Assembly (NCBI GenBank): GCA_024278975.1
Contig: JAJRSD010000107.1
Coordinates: 1-64,000 of the forward strand
From: Bacteroidota bacterium
Lineage (GTDB): Bacteria > Bacteroidota > Bacteroidia > Bacteroidales > Prolixibacteraceae
Direction of reading: 5' to 3'
DNA length: 64,000 bases
Made by a program: the position numbers and the translations under genes. The notes under the pieces are model-generated. The model did not search any database, was not told where the DNA came from, and was given only the letters and a program-made list of their open reading frames with translations. Shown here piece by piece: positions 10,252-19,395 of the stretch. The first letter of the stretch is position 1. Every line of letters starts with the position of its first letter.

Positions 10252-10776
10252 TTAAAATCCGAAATCAGGTTTTAGTATTTCCATCCAGCCGGCTACTCTT
10301 TCGTCGGTTAATTCGGGTTCGAAATCTTCGTCTATTGGCAAGCCGATAAACATTCCATCAATAACAGCTTCCGATTCGTCGAATTCGTAGCCATCAGTAC
10401 TTACCGGTCCTATTAATACTGCTCCGTTTGCCATCAGCTTTTTCCCAACTAAACCAATGTGGTCAACAAAACCATGCGAATATGTAACATGGTCGCCCAA
10501 ACCAAAAATAGCTACTTTTTTTGCAGCAAAATCTGTTTTTTCGATTTCGGGTAAAAACTTAGCCCAGTCGTTATTGGAAAATTCTGAATCCCAGGTATCA
10601 TTCCCAACGGTTGAAGCGCCAAAAATTATTTTATCAAATTTCTCTAAATCTGTAACTGTGGCATCTTTAACAGCTACCATTTCTACTTTATCATCGCCAA
10701 TAATATCTTTGATTTTATCAGCTACGCGGTTTACCGCACCACCAAGCGGGCCATAAAAAATTGCTATTTTACTCAT
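10252..10776 (-). CDS. flavodoxin
   Basis: IAIFYGPLGGAVNRVADKI phosphate loop; FGLGDHVTYSHGFVD; 174 aa. Confidence 0.88.
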   Translation of the reverse strand: MSKIAIFYGPLGGAVNRVADKIKDIIGDDKVEMVAVKDATVTDLEKFDKIIFGASTVGNDTWDSEFSNNDWAKFLPEIEKTDFAAKKVAIFGLGDHVTYSHGFVDHIGLVGKKLMANGAVLIGPVSTDGYEFDESEAVIDGMFIGLPIDEDFEPELTDERVAGWMEILKPDFGF

Positions 10777-10791
10777 ATTATATATATTTTG

Positions 10792-11628
10792 TTATTGATT
10801 ATGAATTCCTATTTCGCCACGCGTGTATTCTCCTAATATAGAAAGACTTGACGCGCTCTTTAAAACCTGATGAATTGCATTGTCGTAATTTTCAGATTTA
10901 TCCCACTCAATATCTACATGGAATGTATATTCGTTGGGTTTCCCAATTTTAGGAACCGACTGTATTTTTGTGAGGTTGATTTTATTCTCTGCGAATGTAT
11001 TAAGCACTTTTGCCAGCGCTCCATGAAAATGACCTACCTCGAAACATACCGACGCTTTGTTAGTTCCTTTCGTGGGATTTCCGTGTTTAGATAGAATTAG
11101 AAACCGTGTGTAATTCTTTTTGTTAGTTTCAATTCCGGTTTCCAAAATATTGAGCCCATATAATTCTGCTGACCGTAAATTACCGATTGCGGCTGCATCA
11201 TTCATTTTTTCGTCAGTAATATATTTCGAAGAAGCGGCTGTGTCCATAGATTCGTGCAGTTTGGCATTTGGAAAATATTTCTCAATATATTCCATACTCT
11301 GCTGAAGAGCAATTGGATGCGAATAAATATCGACAATATCTTTCGGTTTAACACCCGGTACTACCAATAAATTCATTTGAATATGTAGATAAATTTCTCC
11401 AATAATTCGTAAATGATAATCACGGATAAGTTGATAGTTTTTTAATAAACTTCCTGCAATTGAATTTTCTATGGCCATCACTGCAATGTCAACATCATCG
11501 TTGTCGATAAGTTCGCAAACTGTTGTAAAGGTTTTACATTCAACAATTTCTATCTCTTCTTTAAAATAATTATGTGCCGCATCTTCATGAAAAGAGCCGG
11601 CTATTCCTTGTATTGCAATACGCTTCAT
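10792..11628 (-). CDS. pheA: prephenate dehydratase
   Basis: IQGIAGSFHEDAA, SHPIALQQSMEYI, NYTRFLIL plus C-terminal ACT region. Confidence 0.92.
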   Translation of the reverse strand: MKRIAIQGIAGSFHEDAAHNYFKEEIEIVECKTFTTVCELIDNDDVDIAVMAIENSIAGSLLKNYQLIRDYHLRIIGEIYLHIQMNLLVVPGVKPKDIVDIYSHPIALQQSMEYIEKYFPNAKLHESMDTAASSKYITDEKMNDAAAIGNLRSAELYGLNILETGIETNKKNYTRFLILSKHGNPTKGTNKASVCFEVGHFHGALAKVLNTFAENKINLTKIQSVPKIGKPNEYTFHVDIEWDKSENYDNAIHQVLKSASSLSILGEYTRGEIGIHNQ

Positions 11629-11711
11629 TCAATTTTTTTTTTGAGAATCCAAAGATATAAATTCTATGGTTCTTAAATATGGAAACTGTTGGTTTTCCTG
11701 AAATTTATTAC

Positions 11712-12131
11712 TTAAAGTTCATTAGTCAACTTTAAACTGTTTTCATGATTTTGTAGAATATCCATGCATTTAACAATGTCAACCGGACGGATTACAGTAA
11801 CTGCCTCATTTTTGTTCATGCTAAATGCATACATATATTCTATGAAAATTCCTTCAGAATTTAGGAGTCCGATTAAATTAACCAATGCGCCGGGTTCATT
11901 TGCTGTTTTCACTAAAACCACATCGGTAGTTTGTGCCGAAAACTGATTTTGTTTAAGTATGTCGATGGTTTTTTCGGGGTTAGAAACAATCAGCCTTAAA
12001 ATTCCGAAATCGGAAGTGTCGGCGATTGTAAATGCCGAGATATTTATTTTAGCTTCTCCAAGAATATTTATCACTTCGTTTAGTCGTCCCGATTTGTTTT
12101 CCAGAAAAATAGAAACTTGTTTTGTTATCAT
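11712..12131 (-). CDS. tandem ACT domain protein
   Basis: KQVSIFLENKSGRLNEVINILGEAKINISAFTIADTSDFGILRLIV. Confidence 0.88.
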   Translation of the reverse strand: MITKQVSIFLENKSGRLNEVINILGEAKINISAFTIADTSDFGILRLIVSNPEKTIDILKQNQFSAQTTDVVLVKTANEPGALVNLIGLLNSEGIFIEYMYAFSMNKNEAVTVIRPVDIVKCMDILQNHENSLKLTNEL

Positions 12132-12136
12132 TTTTT

Positions 12137-13435
12137 TTAGATTTTACGATTATCAATTACTCTTTTAGATTTGCCGGCAGTGCGCTCAATTGTCTTAGGT
12201 TCAACAAGTTTAACGTTTACCGAAATGCCAAGTGTATTCTGGATATTTTGCGTTATCTTCTTTTTAAGAGCTTCCAGTACGCGAATTTCGTCGGAAAAGA
12301 ATTGTTCCTGAACTTCGACCATAACTTCTAAAATATCGAGTGTTCCTTCGCGCTCAACAATTAACAGATAGTGTGGTTCTGTTTCGCTCATTTCGAGCAA
12401 TACACTTTCTATTTGCGATGGGAAAACATTTACTCCTCTTATAATAAGCATATCATCACTGCGTCCCATACATTTTTCCATGCGTACCAATGTTCTGCCA
12501 CAGGTGCATTTGTCGTAAATCAGGCGGGTTAAATCGCGTGTACGATATCTGATTATTGGAATTCCCTCTTTTGTAACTGTTGTAAAAACTAACTCTCCAA
12601 TTTCTCCGTGTGGTACAGGCTCCAGAGTTTCGGGGTGAATAATTTCGGGAATAAAGTGGTCTTCGTTTATGTGCATTCCCGCTTGTTCTTCACATTCGCA
12701 AGATACTCCCGGACCAACAATTTCGCTTAACCCGTAAATATCAATCGCTTTAATTTTTAGTTTCGATTCAATCTCTTTGCGCATATTTTCGCTCCATGGT
12801 TCGGCTCCAAATATTCCAACTTTTAAATTTAACGATTCCGGATCGATACCTTTTTCTTTCATCACTTCGGCCAAAAATAGTGCATACGAAGGAGTGCAGG
12901 CAATTACTGTTGTCCCAAAATCCTGCATCAGTTGTAACTGTTTCTGAGTATTTCCTCCTGAAATTGGAATTACCGTTGCGCCGAGGTTTTCTGTTCCGTA
13001 GTGCATTCCCAAACCTCCGGTAAACAGCCCGTAACCGTACGCAACCTGTACAATATCGTTTTGATGAACACCTGCCATGCAAAGTGTGCGGGTTACAACT
13101 TCTGCCCACATATTCAAGTCGTTGCGGGTGTAGCCAACAACCGTTGGTTTGCCGGTTGTTCCCGAACTTGCATGAACTCTGACAATTTCGCTCATCGGAA
13201 CGGTAAACATTCCAAACGGGTAGTTGTCGCGCAAATCGCTTTTTTCGGTAAAGGGCAATTTCGAAATGTCATCAATACTTTTTATATCGGCCGGAACCAG
13301 CCCTTTCTCCTGCATTTTTGCTCGGTAACTTGGTATGTTATGATATACTCTTTCTACCGTTTTTGCTAATCTTTCTGATTGAATTGTTGACATATCCTCG
13401 CGCGAGGCACACTCAATCACTTTATTCCAAATCAT
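12137..13435 (-). CDS. paaK: phenylacetate-CoA ligase family protein
   Basis: [53 protein letters not shown]. Confidence 0.93.
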   Translation of the reverse strand: MIWNKVIECASREDMSTIQSERLAKTVERVYHNIPSYRAKMQEKGLVPADIKSIDDISKLPFTEKSDLRDNYPFGMFTVPMSEIVRVHASSGTTGKPTVVGYTRNDLNMWAEVVTRTLCMAGVHQNDIVQVAYGYGLFTGGLGMHYGTENLGATVIPISGGNTQKQLQLMQDFGTTVIACTPSYALFLAEVMKEKGIDPESLNLKVGIFGAEPWSENMRKEIESKLKIKAIDIYGLSEIVGPGVSCECEEQAGMHINEDHFIPEIIHPETLEPVPHGEIGELVFTTVTKEGIPIIRYRTRDLTRLIYDKCTCGRTLVRMEKCMGRSDDMLIIRGVNVFPSQIESVLLEMSETEPHYLLIVEREGTLDILEVMVEVQEQFFSDEIRVLEALKKKITQNIQNTLGISVNVKLVEPKTIERTAGKSKRVIDNRKI

Positions 13436-13509
13436 TTAAATAATTTTATGTAAAACTTAGGATTACTATTCTATTTATATTAACACTTGCTCTGGCAAAG
13501 AAATAATTT

Positions 13510-13941
13510 TTACCTGCCGTAAACAACTTTATCATCCAGAACTTTTACTCCACTAACTTCAAGTCTTCTTGTTGCTTCTAAAACATCTGGTACTTCTAAA
13601 ATTAAAATTGCCATTTTAGTTTCCGAAATAAGGCGACTGTATGCACTTTCAATATGAATTCCGGCACGGGCAATTTCAATAAGTAACTCATCCAATCCCC
13701 CGGATTCATCTTTCATTTCAAGTGCAATTACTTCGCGTAACGAAACAGAATTTTCTTGGTCGGAAAGTATCTTGTATGCTTTTTCCGGTTGATCGACCAA
13801 AAGTTTAACTACACCCCAGCCCTGATAAATATTCATAAGTGTCATCGACCGAATATTAATTTTCTCATCCTTCAAAACATTTGTAATAACTTCGAAATGA
13901 GTTATTTTATTTTTCAGGAAAACAGATATTTCAAATGCCAT
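13510..13941 (-). CDS. ACT domain protein
   Basis: ISVFLKNKITHFEVITNVLKDEKINIRSMTLMN; paralogous to the 11712..12131 ORF. Confidence 0.85.
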   Translation of the reverse strand: MAFEISVFLKNKITHFEVITNVLKDEKINIRSMTLMNIYQGWGVVKLLVDQPEKAYKILSDQENSVSLREVIALEMKDESGGLDELLIEIARAGIHIESAYSRLISETKMAILILEVPDVLEATRRLEVSGVKVLDDKVVYGR

Positions 13942-14257
13942 GTTTTTTTTTTTATGAAAAGAGTTCAGATAAATTAAATAGTCTTATTCGTAAAAATAGT
14001 AGTTATTTTTAAATTGTAGATATATCGAAACCAAATTTCCCAATTAAATTAATTATTCTTTTAAATGAATATCTGCGAACCTACCATGAAAAGTCATCAG
14101 ATGACTAAGTTTCTGTTTTTTTACTTTTCGGAGATGACTCAAAAATAGTATTGTGTAGTTATAACTTCATTATTTATTTTCTTTCAAGAAGCATTTTTTA
14201 CATTATTATTTATTTTCAATATAAATAGATGATTCACAAAAATCATTCTACTTGTAT

Positions 14258-14273
14258 TGTAACATCTGTTACA
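14258..14273. promoter_or_regulatory. FNR/CRP-like palindromic operator upstream of nrfH
   Basis: TGTAAC-ATCT-GTTACA, perfect 6+6 inverted repeat, 56 nt upstream of the nrfH ATG. Confidence 0.6.
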
Positions 14274-14329
14274 TTTTTATGGTATAAATAACTCAATATT
14301 TATTGTGTAATTAAAACCGATTTCAAACT

Positions 14330-14905
14330 ATGTTACGAAAACTACTTCCTCCTGCGAAATGGAGACTTCCCGTAATGGTAATTTCAAGTATATTTTTGGG
14401 TGTTGTATTGTTTCTTCTATACGTTTCAAAAGCATATTCTTATCTTTCCGATAATCCTAAAACATGTATGAATTGTCATATTATGGCTCCTCAATTTGCA
14501 ACGTGGAATCATAGTTCTCATCGCGAAGCGGCAAATTGTAACGACTGTCATGTTCCTCATAATAATGTGTTTAACAAATATTATTTTAAGGCAAAGGATG
14601 GAATGAGGCATGCAACAATTTTTACACTTAGAAAAGAGCCTCAGGTAATTTTTATTCGTAAAGAAGGTTCCGAAGTGGTTCATAATAATTGTATTCGCTG
14701 TCATTCTAAACTACTTACCAACCCGCAACTTTTGTCGAATGTTGAGGCTCACCAGGCACACCGCGAAGATAGGAAATGCTGGGAGTGTCATCGTGAAGTT
14801 CCGCATGGCCGGGTTAATAGTTTATCGAGTGTTCCCAATGCGCGGGTTCCGCTTCCCGAAAGTCCTGTTCCGTTGTGGATAAAGAAATATATTAATAACA
14901 AATAA
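14330..14905 (+). CDS. nrfH: cytochrome c nitrite reductase small subunit
   Basis: N-terminal TM helix and four CxxCH motifs (CMNCH, CNDCH, CIRCH, CWECH); directly upstream of nrfA. Confidence 0.95.
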   Translation: MLRKLLPPAKWRLPVMVISSIFLGVVLFLLYVSKAYSYLSDNPKTCMNCHIMAPQFATWNHSSHREAANCNDCHVPHNNVFNKYYFKAKDGMRHATIFTLRKEPQVIFIRKEGSEVVHNNCIRCHSKLLTNPQLLSNVEAHQAHREDRKCWECHREVPHGRVNSLSSVPNARVPLPESPVPLWIKKYINNK

Positions 14906-14917
14906 TACTACTTACAA

Positions 14918-16435
14918 ATGAGTTCAAATTTAAAAATTACCGAAAAACGTCCATGGTTAGCATGGATTCTATTTTTAGCAACTGTGGTTGTTGTGTTCAT
15001 TCTTGGTATTCTCGCCTCATCGATTGTGGAGCGACGTGCAGAAGCTGCATATGTTAATGTTCCGAAAAATAAAATTGGTGCTTTCGAGCCAAGAAATGAA
15101 GTGTGGGGAGAGAATTATCCCCGCGAGTTTCAGTCGTATTACGGAACTGCCGATACATCTTTTAAAAGCAAGTATAACGGAAATGCGATGATTGACATGT
15201 TAGAAGTTGACCCGCGACTTGTTGTGCTATGGGCAGGATACGGTTTTGCAAAAGATTATAATCAGGGGCGGGGGCATTATTATGCAATAAGCGATGTTCA
15301 GAAAACTTTGAGAACCGGTAGTCCAAAATCAAAAACTGATGGTCCGATGCCGGCAACATGTATGACATGTAAAAGTCCGGATGTTCCGCGTTTGATGAAC
15401 GAAAAAGGGGTTGCTCAATTTTATACCGGAAAGTGGGCAGGCTTAGTATCCGAAGTTGTAAACCCAATTGGTTGCGGCGATTGTCACGACCCTGAAACAA
15501 TGAACCTTACAATAACGCGCCCCGCCTTGGTGGAAGCATTCGAAAGAAATGGTAAAGACATAACAAAAGCCAGTCATCAGGAGATGCGTAGTTTGGTTTG
15601 CGCACAATGCCATGTTGAATATTATTTTGATAAAACCGTTGCAGAAGGTGCTAATTATTTAACCTTTCCGTGGGATAACGGACTTACAGTTGAGGGAATG
15701 GAAGAGTATTACGATGAGATAGAATTTAAAGACTGGACTCACTCTGTTAGTAAAGCCCCGATGTTAAAAACACAGCATCCCGGTTACGAAATGTATCTAA
15801 CAGGAATTCATGCACAGCGCGGAGTTTCGTGTGCCGACTGCCACATGCCATATAAAAGTGAGGGGGGACAAAAATTTACAGACCATAAAATGCAGTCGCC
15901 TTTAAACAATATTGCTAACTCTTGCCAGGTTTGCCACCGCGAAGAGAGTAAAACGCTGATGGAAAATGTTTATGAACGGCAGGATAAAATACTTGAAAAC
16001 CGCGATCAATTGGAGATTTTGATAGTTCGTGCGCATGTTGAAGCAAAAAAAGCATGGGAACTTGGAGCTACGGAAACACAAATGAAAGATATTTTGATGG
16101 GAATACGACATTCGCAGTGGCGTTGGGATTATGTTGCAGCAAGTCATGGAGGTTCGTTTCACTCGCCCATTGAATCTGGCAGGATTCTTTCTTCGGGAAT
16201 TACAATTGTACAGGAAACAAGGTTGAAGCTGGCTCGTTTGTTTGCCGAATTAGGTTTTAACGAAGAGGTGCCTTATCCTGATATTTCAACAAAAGCAAAA
16301 GCCCAAAAATTTATTGGGTTAGATATGGATAAGTTAAACTCAGATAAAAAAGATTTCCTGAAAGATGTATTGCCCGGGTGGATGAAAGAGGCAGAAGAAA
16401 GAGAAAAAACTTATGATGTTACTGTTGAAAAATAA
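14918..16435 (+). CDS. nrfA: ammonia-forming cytochrome c nitrite reductase (pentaheme)
   Basis: CMTCK active-site heme motif plus CGDCH, CAQCH, CADCH, CQVCH. Confidence 0.97.
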   Translation: MSSNLKITEKRPWLAWILFLATVVVVFILGILASSIVERRAEAAYVNVPKNKIGAFEPRNEVWGENYPREFQSYYGTADTSFKSKYNGNAMIDMLEVDPRLVVLWAGYGFAKDYNQGRGHYYAISDVQKTLRTGSPKSKTDGPMPATCMTCKSPDVPRLMNEKGVAQFYTGKWAGLVSEVVNPIGCGDCHDPETMNLTITRPALVEAFERNGKDITKASHQEMRSLVCAQCHVEYYFDKTVAEGANYLTFPWDNGLTVEGMEEYYDEIEFKDWTHSVSKAPMLKTQHPGYEMYLTGIHAQRGVSCADCHMPYKSEGGQKFTDHKMQSPLNNIANSCQVCHREESKTLMENVYERQDKILENRDQLEILIVRAHVEAKKAWELGATETQMKDILMGIRHSQWRWDYVAASHGGSFHSPIESGRILSSGITIVQETRLKLARLFAELGFNEEVPYPDISTKAKAQKFIGLDMDKLNSDKKDFLKDVLPGWMKEAEEREKTYDVTVEK

Positions 16436-16445
16436 AAATACAAAA

Positions 16446-17666
16446 ATGAAAAATTTATTAACGATAAGTTTATTGGTAGTCGGAATGTTTACCTCTGAAT
16501 TTGTAATAGCACAGTTCTCGTTAACAGGAGAGTTCAGGCCGCGTACCGAAATAAACAGAGGATATAAGACTTTGGCAAGTGAAAACCAGAATGCAGCAAC
16601 AATTACAACACAGCGTTCGCGTTTAAACTTTATTTTTAATACCGAAAGCATAAAAACAAAGTTGGTTTTACAAGATGTTCGCCGCTGGGGAAACCAAAAG
16701 CAGTTGGTTGGTAACGAAGATTTTGCAACATCGATTCACGAGGCGTGGGCTGAAGTTTTTTTTACAACCGATTTTTCGCTAAAAGCCGGACGGCAGGAAT
16801 TGGTTTACGACGACCACCGGATTTTTGGTAATGTTGGCTGGGCACAACAAGCTCGTTCGCACGATTTGGCATTATTGAAATACGAAAAAGATGTGAAGAT
16901 ACATTTGGGTATTGCTCATCACGAAAACGGAAATATTACAGACAATATTTATGATGGCCCGGATGCGTATAAAGACATGCAATATATTTGGTTTAACAAT
17001 AAATGGGAAAATAGCTCTTTAAGTTTATTGGTGTTAAATAACGGAGTTCCGGTTATGGAAGACAACGAGCAGGTTAATAAATACAGCCAAACAATGGGAG
17101 GACATTTTACAATTGCTCTAAAACCCGTAAAGTTGGCTTCTAATTTTTACTACCAAACGGGAACTCACTCGTCGGGTAAAGATATTAGTGCCATTAATTT
17201 TTTAGTTGAAGCATCTATAATAGCAGGTTTTACACTAGGTTTCGAACACCTTTCGGGTACTGCTTACAACGAGACAGAAAAGCTAAAATCATTCACTCCT
17301 TTCTATGGTACAAATCATAAATTCAATGGTTTTATGGACTATTTTTATGTGGGTAATCACATCGGATCGGTTGGGTTGCACGATGTTTATCTTAAATATA
17401 AATACGTCAAAAACAAAATAGGTTTGAACGCCCATATTCATTATTTTGGTGCAGCCGCCGAAATTGCCGATGGTGCTGATAGTTATCTCGGAACAGAGTT
17501 AGATTTGTCTGCTTCGTGGGCAGTAAAACCCATGGCTAAAATTATTGTAGGTTATTCAACATTGTTTGCCTCCGAATCAATGGAGATATTAAAAGGCGGC
17601 GATAGTTCTGTTGGGCAACATTGGGCTTATGTTATGCTTTCGGTTACTCCGGCATTTATAAAATAG
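16446..17666 (+). CDS. alginate export family/porin-like outer membrane protein
   Basis: Signal peptide MKNLLTISLLVVGMFTSEFVIAQ; FSLTGEFRPRTEINRGY, TQRSRLNFIF; beta-barrel-like alternation. Confidence 0.75.
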   Translation: MKNLLTISLLVVGMFTSEFVIAQFSLTGEFRPRTEINRGYKTLASENQNAATITTQRSRLNFIFNTESIKTKLVLQDVRRWGNQKQLVGNEDFATSIHEAWAEVFFTTDFSLKAGRQELVYDDHRIFGNVGWAQQARSHDLALLKYEKDVKIHLGIAHHENGNITDNIYDGPDAYKDMQYIWFNNKWENSSLSLLVLNNGVPVMEDNEQVNKYSQTMGGHFTIALKPVKLASNFYYQTGTHSSGKDISAINFLVEASIIAGFTLGFEHLSGTAYNETEKLKSFTPFYGTNHKFNGFMDYFYVGNHIGSVGLHDVYLKYKYVKNKIGLNAHIHYFGAAAEIADGADSYLGTELDLSASWAVKPMAKIIVGYSTLFASESMEILKGGDSSVGQHWAYVMLSVTPAFIK

Positions 17667-17697
17667 AAAATAGTATATTTGAACCCATTTAAAATTG

Positions 17698-17740
17698 ATG
17701 AGGTTGTTTAAAAGTTATTTTTGTACAACCTCATTTTATT
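17698..17740 (+). terminator. hairpin after the nrf-porin operon
   Basis: ATGAGGTTGT-N17-ACAACCTCAT followed by TTTATT. Confidence 0.5.
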
Positions 17741-17747
17741 GTTTGTA

Positions 17748-19277
17748 ATGAGCAGAACCAGAGTGATTAAGATATTTAAAAAACTTCATAAATGGCCGGC
17801 AATTGTAATTGCACTATTTGCCATTTTATTTGCCGTTTCAGGAATTGTACTTAACCATCGCCAGTTTTTTTCTCCTGTCGATGTTTCGCTAAAATTATTA
17901 CCATCAAATTATACTTATAATAATTGGAACCGTGCAGCAGTTCGTGGTTCGGTTGATATTGACGATGATTCAAAATTAATTTACGGAAATATTGGTATTT
18001 GGGAAACCAATGATAATCTAAAAAGTTTTACTGATTTTAACGAAGGGTTTCCAACTGGAATTGATAACCGAAAGATTTATTCGATTATAAAATTTGGTGA
18101 TACACTGTTTGCCGGCACACAGTTAGGATTGTACAAACGACCTGCAAAAATAGGGGAGTGGCAAAAAGTAAACCTGCCTGTTAAAAAAGATAGAATTGCA
18201 GACCTTGGAATTAAAGGTGATGAGTTGCTGGTTTTAACTCGTAACTATTTGTTGACAAGTTTAGATGGTAATAATTTCACGGAAATTAAACTGCCTGAAC
18301 CTGTTGGTTATGTTCGTGAAACAGGTGTGTTTAATACTTTGTGGGAGCTGCACAGTGGCGAGTTGTTTGGAATGCCGGGAAAACTGCTGGATGATTTATT
18401 AGGATTTGTAACCATCTTTCTATCGGTCTCCGGATTAATTCATTTTTTATTTCCTAAACTAATCAGACGTAGAAAAAAGAGAAAAAAGAAAGTTACTTCG
18501 GCAGTTGGATTTAAAAAGAAAAACCTTCGCTGGCACAATGTTGTAGGTTATATTTTTGTTCTGTTTTTGATAATAAACACCACCGCCGGAATATTTTTGC
18601 GACCGCCACTTTTAATTCCTATCGCAGATAAAAAAGTGGGTATCATTCCATTTACTCATCTCGACAGCCCAAATCCGTGGTTCGATAAGTTACGCCGGGT
18701 TGACTGGAACGAGAGTTCAAACCGATATATTTTCTCGACGTCGGAAGGAATGTTTTTTGCCGATGAAGCTTTAACAGAAAAGTTAATTCCTGCTCCTTCG
18801 CAACCACCTGTTAGTATTATGGGTTGCAATGTTTTAAAACCTTTGGGCGAACAGAATTATTTGGTTGGCTCGTTTAGTGGAATGTTTTTATGGAACGCAA
18901 ATACGGGTGACGTTTATGACTTTTTTACACGGCAACCGCCAACTAGCCTGGCAGGATTGGCACGACCAATTTCAGCAAATATGGTTGCAGGTTTGGTTAG
19001 TGGAAAAGAGTCTGCTTTTTGGTTCGATTTTAACAGTGGCGCAAAAAGGATAGCATCCCTTGAAGGGATGCCATCCTTTCCAAAAATGTCAGATGAAATT
19101 AGTTCCAAATCTCCCATGTCGTTATGGAATGTGGCTTTGGAAATACACACTGGACGAATATTTGAAAATCTCGTCGGACCATTTTATATTTTGTTTGTTC
19201 CGCTTGCAGGAATCTGTGTTTTGTTAGTATTGATTAGCGGTTTTTTTGTTTGGTGGATGGTTTATCGAAAGAAATAA
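17748..19277 (+). CDS. PepSY-associated TM domain protein with propeller-like insert
   Basis: IFKKLHKWPAIVIALFAILFAVSGIVLNHRQ and LRWHNVVGYIFVLFLIINTTAGIFL helices; ATG at 17748, track start upstream is non-ATG. Confidence 0.75.
   Translation: MSRTRVIKIFKKLHKWPAIVIALFAILFAVSGIVLNHRQFFSPVDVSLKLLPSNYTYNNWNRAAVRGSVDIDDDSKLIYGNIGIWETNDNLKSFTDFNEGFPTGIDNRKIYSIIKFGDTLFAGTQLGLYKRPAKIGEWQKVNLPVKKDRIADLGIKGDELLVLTRNYLLTSLDGNNFTEIKLPEPVGYVRETGVFNTLWELHSGELFGMPGKLLDDLLGFVTIFLSVSGLIHFLFPKLIRRRKKRKKKVTSAVGFKKKNLRWHNVVGYIFVLFLIINTTAGIFLRPPLLIPIADKKVGIIPFTHLDSPNPWFDKLRRVDWNESSNRYIFSTSEGMFFADEALTEKLIPAPSQPPVSIMGCNVLKPLGEQNYLVGSFSGMFLWNANTGDVYDFFTRQPPTSLAGLARPISANMVAGLVSGKESAFWFDFNSGAKRIASLEGMPSFPKMSDEISSKSPMSLWNVALEIHTGRIFENLVGPFYILFVPLAGICVLLVLISGFFVWWMVYRKK
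19045..19079. repeat. 17 bp-arm palindrome inside the PepSY-protein CDS
   Basis: AAAGGATAGCATCCCTT-G-AAGGGATGCCATCCTTT, one mismatch. Confidence 0.75.
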
Positions 19278-19395
19278 TCTTCTAATACAAAATATTCCGG
19301 TGCAAAATAGGTTGAACAATAATCAAGGTAAAACACATTAGTAACCAGTGGTTTATATTTTAGTTGCGCTGCTGAGTAGTAATGGTTAATTACAA

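Noticed and set aside
12768-13369. Several ORFs overlapping paaK in other frames
   Set aside because: Fully nested in a confidently assigned CDS with no recognisable domains.
14178-14193. 16-mer TTTCTTTCAAGAAGCA shared with the MITE-like element (24137..24152)
   Set aside because: A match of this length is near chance expectation in AT-rich 64 kb, and the flanks do not align.
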